Shown here: in pieces, positions 59,568-64,000 of the stretch
Numbering within the stretch: the stretch's first letter is position 1
Layout of the letters: each line of letters begins with the position of its first letter
Translations under genes and position numbers: made by a program
Source of the DNA: Sarcomyxa edulis
Taxonomy: Eukaryota; Basidiomycota; Agaricomycetes; Agaricales; Mycenaceae
NCBI GenBank assembly: GCA_009761415.1
Contig: QUOL01000021.1
Location: forward strand, 310,001-374,000
Reading direction: 5' to 3'
DNA length: 64,000 bases
The notes under the pieces: model-generated
What the model saw: the letters and a program-made list of their open reading frames with translations, nothing else
The model's database searches: none
Told to the model about the DNA's origin: nothing

Positions 59568-61151
59568 ATGTCTCTCCAGCTCAGACGACTTTCCTGGCAA
59601 CTCAAAACTTCTCGAGGGCGTCGTCGAAATATCCTCTATGCAGCCGTGATCGTGGGTTTCTGTCTTCTATATGTCGTGTCCACGACCCAGTTTTACATAT
59701 ACCCACGTGGGTTCTCTATTCGGGGAAAGTTACTTTCTGCACGTCCTTCGTACACGAAACTGTACCAATGGGAGGACAACCTCCCTCAACATAATCTCGA
59801 GCTACCGTTCCCAGAAGGCAGAACAGGGCGCTATCTCAAATTCTCGAACCAAATACAAAAATTGGGTTGGAACAATGTGTTCAACGAAGTGTAAGCACAC
59901 CAATGTCATTGATCTATTTTTTTTTTTTGACCGAGTGAACATTGCAGACTAATGAACGCCCATCTCGCTCACGAATCTAATCGTGCGTACGTGTTCCAAG
60001 ACTACATCTGGAAAGATGACTACTACCCATGGTGGATACCACCATTCACGTGGAAAGAACGTTCACGATGGCCCCATACACCACTAAACGCATTGATATC
60101 AGGTCCAACATCTGGAAGTCGTGGTTGGGAGGCCGGCGATCCTGCTCCTCGATCCATCTCCGAACGGTGGTTCGATGTTGTTTGTCCAGAATCCGAGCGA
60201 AGGATCATCGTCACACGCGAAGTGAAACCCTCAGTGCAATGGGAGTCTGGAGACGTCGTATTCGAGCGATGGGCATCTATATTACGAGACGCGCCCGAAC
60301 GATGTATAGAGATCGTACCAGTCCTACGATCCGAAGACAATTTCCCACAAGTCTTCGATTTATACCTGTGGGGTAGTGACCGAATTCTATCACTCTGGGA
60401 CTCCTTCTCCAAATCCCCTACTTCCCGTCTCCTCGAAACATCTCCCCTCGTCAAATCTGCTGTAGACCGCAACGCCCATCTCTTCCTACCTCATCACAAC
60501 AACACGTCCATCTCCTCTATCGTCCACCGCAACCCATTCGCTAAAGTGTTAGCTATGCACGTTCGGCGTGGGGACTTCAAGCAAGCCTGCTACGATCTAG
60601 CAAGATGGAACTCCACTTTCTACAGTTGGAACCTCCTACCCTCCCTACCCGACAAATTTGTCCCACCACCCGGCGGATCCTGGGGAGAAAACACGCCTGA
60701 AAACACGGAGTTTTACATGAAACGCTGTCTGCCCTCGTTCGACGCTATCGTGCGGAAGGCCCGGGAAGCTCGAGAGGATTACGTGGGAGCTGGAACGGGT
60801 TCTCCACCACGGACTCTGGATGTTATGTATCTCTTGACCAACGACGATAGTGAGTGGCTCCAGCAACTGAAAACGGCTTTGAAGAAAGACGGCTGGGGTA
60901 CGATCGTGACGAGCCGAAATCTTCGATTGAATACACAGCAAACGGATGTTAGCATGGCTGTCGATATGGATATCGCGAGACAGGCTGCTGTGTTTGTTGG
61001 GAATGGGGTACGTGCTGCTTTCTTCGTATCAATTCGTTTTTGCCTCGTTGCTGATGCTGTAGTCTAAATTTAGTGGTCTTCATTCACCAGCAATATCGTT
61101 CATCGACGACTGGTTGATGGAAAGGAGCCTATCAGTATCCGTTTTTGGTGA
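59568..61151 (+). CDS. GDP-fucose O-fucosyltransferase-like type II membrane protein, copy 2
   Basis: Paralogue of the gene at 40844. Exons 59568-59890, 59948-61007 and 61074-61151 give 486 residues. A basic N-terminus (RGRRRN) precedes a signal anchor ILYAAVIVGFCLLYVVSTTQF. Shared motifs: LPQHNLELPFPEGRTGRYLKF, NRAYVFQDYIWKDDYYPWW, APERCIEIVPVLR, MHVRRGDF, WNSTFYSWNLLPSLPDKFVPPPGG, TPENTEFYMKRCLP, RTLDVMYLLTND and VFVGNGWSSFTSNIVHRRL. The final exon is 78 nt in both genes. Compared with copy 1 two introns are missing (within RA|YVF and WPP|RTPLN), with no trace left. The ATG of MSLQLRRL is the first in frame; the codon at 59520 is TTG. Confidence 0.88.
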
Positions 61152-61501
61152 CCTATTGGCAGTGCGCTGGGATCCTTTTTTGTATAGTAGAATTTTCTTG
61201 GTTCATGATATACACGATGGTATCTTGTGCTGACTTGGAGTCTGGGAAACAATACGTGTGTACCGAGCTTCTTTTACTATTGTTGGTTGATCAGATGGTG
61301 TATAGTCAACATGTTGCTCGGTAGCGCTGTGAGTCGATGTCGGTGAGTCAAAGGAACACTTCCTCAAATCTTAATAAGAGGCCGACATTTCTCCTTCTAG
61401 ATCTCTTATACTGCCATCAACCCCGCATTTCTCCTGGTAAGACTCCAGAGCTAATACTGCCGAGTCATATCTCACATAAAATATCCCTCCAGATCTCCAC
61501 A
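61152..61501. other. Short intergenic region before the Nudix gene
   Basis: 3' end of the fucosyltransferase paralogue and promoter of the Nudix gene. No stop codon separates the Nudix frame from an upstream ATG at 61337. Confidence 0.45.
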
Positions 61502-62050
61502 ATGGCAGCTTCGACCGTACCATCCACTCAATACCTAAGCAGCCAATTCGTAGTCTCCGCAGGATCAGTCCTATTCCGCACTGTCAACACTCGCTTGCAG
61601 ATCTGCATACTCTATGAACGGCACAAACACGAATGGCTACTCCCCAAAGGTCGGAAAGACTGTGGGGAGTCCATCGAACGCGCCGCCGTGCGCGAGACGT
61701 TCGAGGAGACGGGGTATGCGTGCGAGCTTTGGCCCCATCGTATGCCAACCAGGGCTCCCTCTCCGAACAGTAACACCCCGGATGTGGCACGTATCGTTGA
61801 CGATGCCGCAGAGCCTATAGCGATCACTGTACGCCAGTTGGGGGAGAAGGATGCAAAACTTATCTGGTGGTTCATTACTCGTGTTTCGCAAGATAGTGAA
61901 AAGAAAGTTGAAGGGACACAGACTGATACGGAGGAGTTTGATTCGCAATTCGTTGATGCTGATGAGGCGATTGCGCGGTTGACTTTTCAGGGCGATAAAG
62001 ATATCGCAATTCAGGCGCTGGCTATTGTCAAGGGCGACGTGGAGAAATAG
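61502..62050 (+). CDS. Nudix hydrolase
   Basis: Hydrolyses nucleoside diphosphates linked to another moiety; by size and lack of other domains it could be a diphosphoinositol/diadenosine polyphosphate phosphohydrolase (Aps1/DIPP-like). A single exon encodes 182 residues. The Nudix box GRKDCGESIERAAVRETFEE plus TGY (residues 50-72) fits GX5EX7REUXEEXGU fully, and EWLLPKG precedes it. There is an insertion rich in Pro, Ser and Asn after the box, then AKLIWWFITRV and an acidic stretch (TQTDTEEFDSQ). The start chosen is the ATG before AASTVPSTQYL. The in-frame ATG at 61337 would add 55 residues of unlikely composition but is not excluded. Confidence 0.88.
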   Translation: MAASTVPSTQYLSSQFVVSAGSVLFRTVNTRLQICILYERHKHEWLLPKGRKDCGESIERAAVRETFEETGYACELWPHRMPTRAPSPNSNTPDVARIVDDAAEPIAITVRQLGEKDAKLIWWFITRVSQDSEKKVEGTQTDTEEFDSQFVDADEAIARLTFQGDKDIAIQALAIVKGDVEK

Positions 62051-62392
62051 CCCTAGGTTTGCTACTTGTGAATTGAATATTGTCGTGCAGCTGTGAATGT
62101 GAGGTCTGTAAAGTATAGATGGTCAGCAAGATGTCAGATTTGTGCCACTCACCCTCCCTTCGCACCAAGCAACGACATGTTTGCGAGCGAAATCAGCGTA
62201 AGAATGAAAGGTCATGATGAATAAGTGCTTGATGTGTAATTTACAAGTGAATGCCAGAGTATAAGATCCGAGGAATAGGTATGTGAGATGATGTAGTTCA
62301 GATATGATGAAATCCACTGGGAGAGCCCGAAAGAGACGATAGAGAAATTTCAGACGGGTAGAGGAAAAAAACGATACTTTTTTTAGATAGCT
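62051..62392. other. Convergent intergenic region
   Basis: Shared 3' region of the Nudix gene and the minus-strand S/SUN-like gene. Nothing recognisable. Confidence 0.5.
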
Positions 62393-64000
62393 TCAAGGTG
62401 CACGGAAGCTCGTTTGTTGCAGCCAAGGGTCAGCTTCACGTTCGTGTCCAGCATCCGAGTTCAAATCCGAGTCTTCCACGTCCACGTCCGGTTCTGATCC
62501 ATCGGTGCTCGTATCCGTATCAACCCACGAATCACTTTCCACCTCCCCTCTCCCAGAAGGCCGCGACATCAAATGCGACTGTGGAAACTCTACTGTCTTA
62601 CCCTTCCCCTTGGTAAGATCAAACTGCAAATCGGGACCATCATTCCGATACCCATTCCGACGAGAAGCACCAGTAGGCGTCGTAAAAATATCACCGACCT
62701 CATTCCCCATCCCTAGGGTACTCGATATCCTGTTCCCAGACACCTGAGACCGCGAACGCACTTTCCCATCCGTCCAATACCCCCGTTGGACTTCATGTAG
62801 ATGTGCCGTACGAGCCCACTTCTTAGCTCCTCGTGGTGCGCCTACAGACCACGCCCCGCCGCTCTGCGTGATGGTATGTGAGACTGAACGCGAGGCGGTC
62901 GGACGCGCGGGGGCTTTCGAGGGGGTTACGGGGGATTGTTGGAGGTTGAGGTTGAAGTTTCGGATGATGGGACTGGGACTGAGGAGGGAGGGAGCGCGTG
63001 ATCGCAATGAGCCTTTTCTGGGTCGGCTGATGAGTCGTTCGTTTCGGAGATGGCCTCCTGGTTTTTCGGTAGATGTGTTTGTTACGTGGGTGTCCATCTC
63101 AGGGAGGTCAAGGTCATTTTCTGGATCGAAGGATGTATATCAGGATCGTGCACTTCTCAAAAACAAAAACGGGGAGGATGCAGACGGACTTACTTTTTTT
63201 TGGAGAAGGTGAATCCAGGATGTGCATTCGAGTCAACGGTTTAGTCATAGACTTCGGACTTCGACTACGGCTCTTGAACGGATTCATCCAATCACCACTG
63301 ATACTAAGGTGCCTCTGACCCCATTCTCTCATAGATTTGTTGAATCTCACAGGGGCGTGTAACGACTCGCCACGTGAGCCACGAGTGAGACCCATGAAAA
63401 TCAAGACAGCAAGTAAAAGGCAGAGTTGGGCGATACCAAGACGTTTCTCCAGTACGATCTGTATCGAGAAGAGAGAAAAAATAAGTCTCCAATGACGATA
63501 ACAGCATTCTGTGAGCAAATGAACATGCAAACCTCATCCGCAAGATACTCAACCCGAGAAACAAGGAGACTATATTCCATATCCAAATTCCCCCTCTGCT
63601 TCTCCCATTCCCTCAAAGTCCGCGCATACATCTGTCCTTGTGCCTTCCCCTACGAAAAATAAAACAATCATGAATACCTTTCCAACAATTACCGAAAAAG
63701 AAACCAGAAAGCCACTCACCAACCCCTCAAGCCTCCCAACATCCTCCCCAAGCCTCCTAAGCACATCCCGTATCCCAGCCGTCTGATCCTCCACATATCG
63801 CGCATATAGTGTATGGTTCGCTTCCAGGGCTGTTAGTCGGTTCATGATGGTGCGGTAAATCGATTCGCCGCCTCCTGTAGCTACTACTGGTAGAGGTGGA
63901 TGTGGTGGAGAGGGTGGTGGAGGGGGTGGTACGATGGATGAAGGTGAAGGTGATGATGATGCTGATGCTGATGCTAGAACGATAGTCGTACTGTGTACGG
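62393..64000 (-). CDS. SUN-like (SLP1-type) ER membrane protein, C-terminal part; 5' end outside window
   Basis: Exons >64000-63720, 63649-63533, 63458-63194 and 63120-62393 encode at least 460 residues of the C-terminal part. The visible region starts with a Ser/Pro-rich stretch. A coiled coil follows: ESIYRTIMNRLTALEANHTL, YARYVEDQTAGIRDVLRRLG and EDVGRLEGLGKAQGQMYART. After LLVSRVEYLADEIVLEKRLG comes one membrane helix, IAQLCLLLAVLIFMGLTRGS. The tail is a long basic, Ser-rich cytosolic domain ending ADPWLQQTSFRAP. This coiled-coil plus helix plus GLTRGSRG layout is that of fungal Slp1/SUN-like proteins, ER membrane factors that protect folding-competent membrane and soluble proteins. The SUN domain itself should lie beyond position 64000, so the family call is inferred from the C-terminus. 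Confidence 0.75.

Noticed and set aside
63867..63960. Tandem GGTGG/GATGAT repeat run as a possible minisatellite
   Set aside because: Read on the minus strand it is an in-frame Pro- and Ser/Ala-rich part of the S/SUN-like protein.

Overview
The window is nuclear DNA of a filamentous basidiomycete, most likely an Agaricomycete. Genes are dense and lie on both strands. They are broken by many 50-70 bp GT-AG introns with CTGAC/CTAAC-type branch points. Several families typical of mushroom-forming fungi occur: a FunK1 kinase, F-box/LRR proteins, fungal APH-like kinases, an AA9 LPMO and a GH131. No tRNA, rRNA, CRISPR array or bacterial-type operon was seen. The exon models were read by hand; each joins in frame and was anchored on conserved family motifs.

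Layout, left to right. 0-5 kb: PRMT3-type arginine methyltransferase (3' part outside the window), two small paralogous Ser-rich proteins, and an F-box protein. 5-14 kb: FunK1 kinase, a membrane-anchored aldo-keto reductase, CCDC25 and RBM25. 14-27 kb: GPI-anchored secreted trehalase, secreted type-B carboxylesterase, ALG11, a small membrane protein and secreted GH131. 27-39 kb: second F-box protein with a decayed relative beside it, an FMN-dependent 2-hydroxyacid oxidase, MSP1/ATAD1 AAA-ATPase, a 2.3 kb stretch without a gene, a TGL2-like lipase and a possible MIF4G-like protein. 39.8-40.7 kb: an intact non-autonomous DNA transposon (MITE) with perfect 8-bp target-site duplications, sitting inside an open frame. 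40.8-49 kb: an O-fucosyltransferase-like protein, a LEA-type membrane protein, a decayed region with a minisatellite, a small membrane protein and an AA9 LPMO. 49-61 kb: a duplicated, partly decayed block with two intact APH-like kinases flanking thioredoxin reductase, a truncated third APH copy, two copies of an unidentified segment, and a second fucosyltransferase paralogue. 61-64 kb: a Nudix hydrolase and the C-terminal part of a S/SUN-like ER membrane protein that runs off the window.

The conserved genes are mostly housekeeping: mRNA processing, ER N-glycosylation, quality control of mistargeted tail-anchored proteins, and redox. They are interspersed with secreted wood/trehalose-degrading enzymes. 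The least ordinary parts are the MITE and the frame it splits, the 49-61 kb duplicated block, and the splicing of the LPMO gene. In the LPMO the copper-site tyrosine lies in a 10-nt exon with a GC donor.
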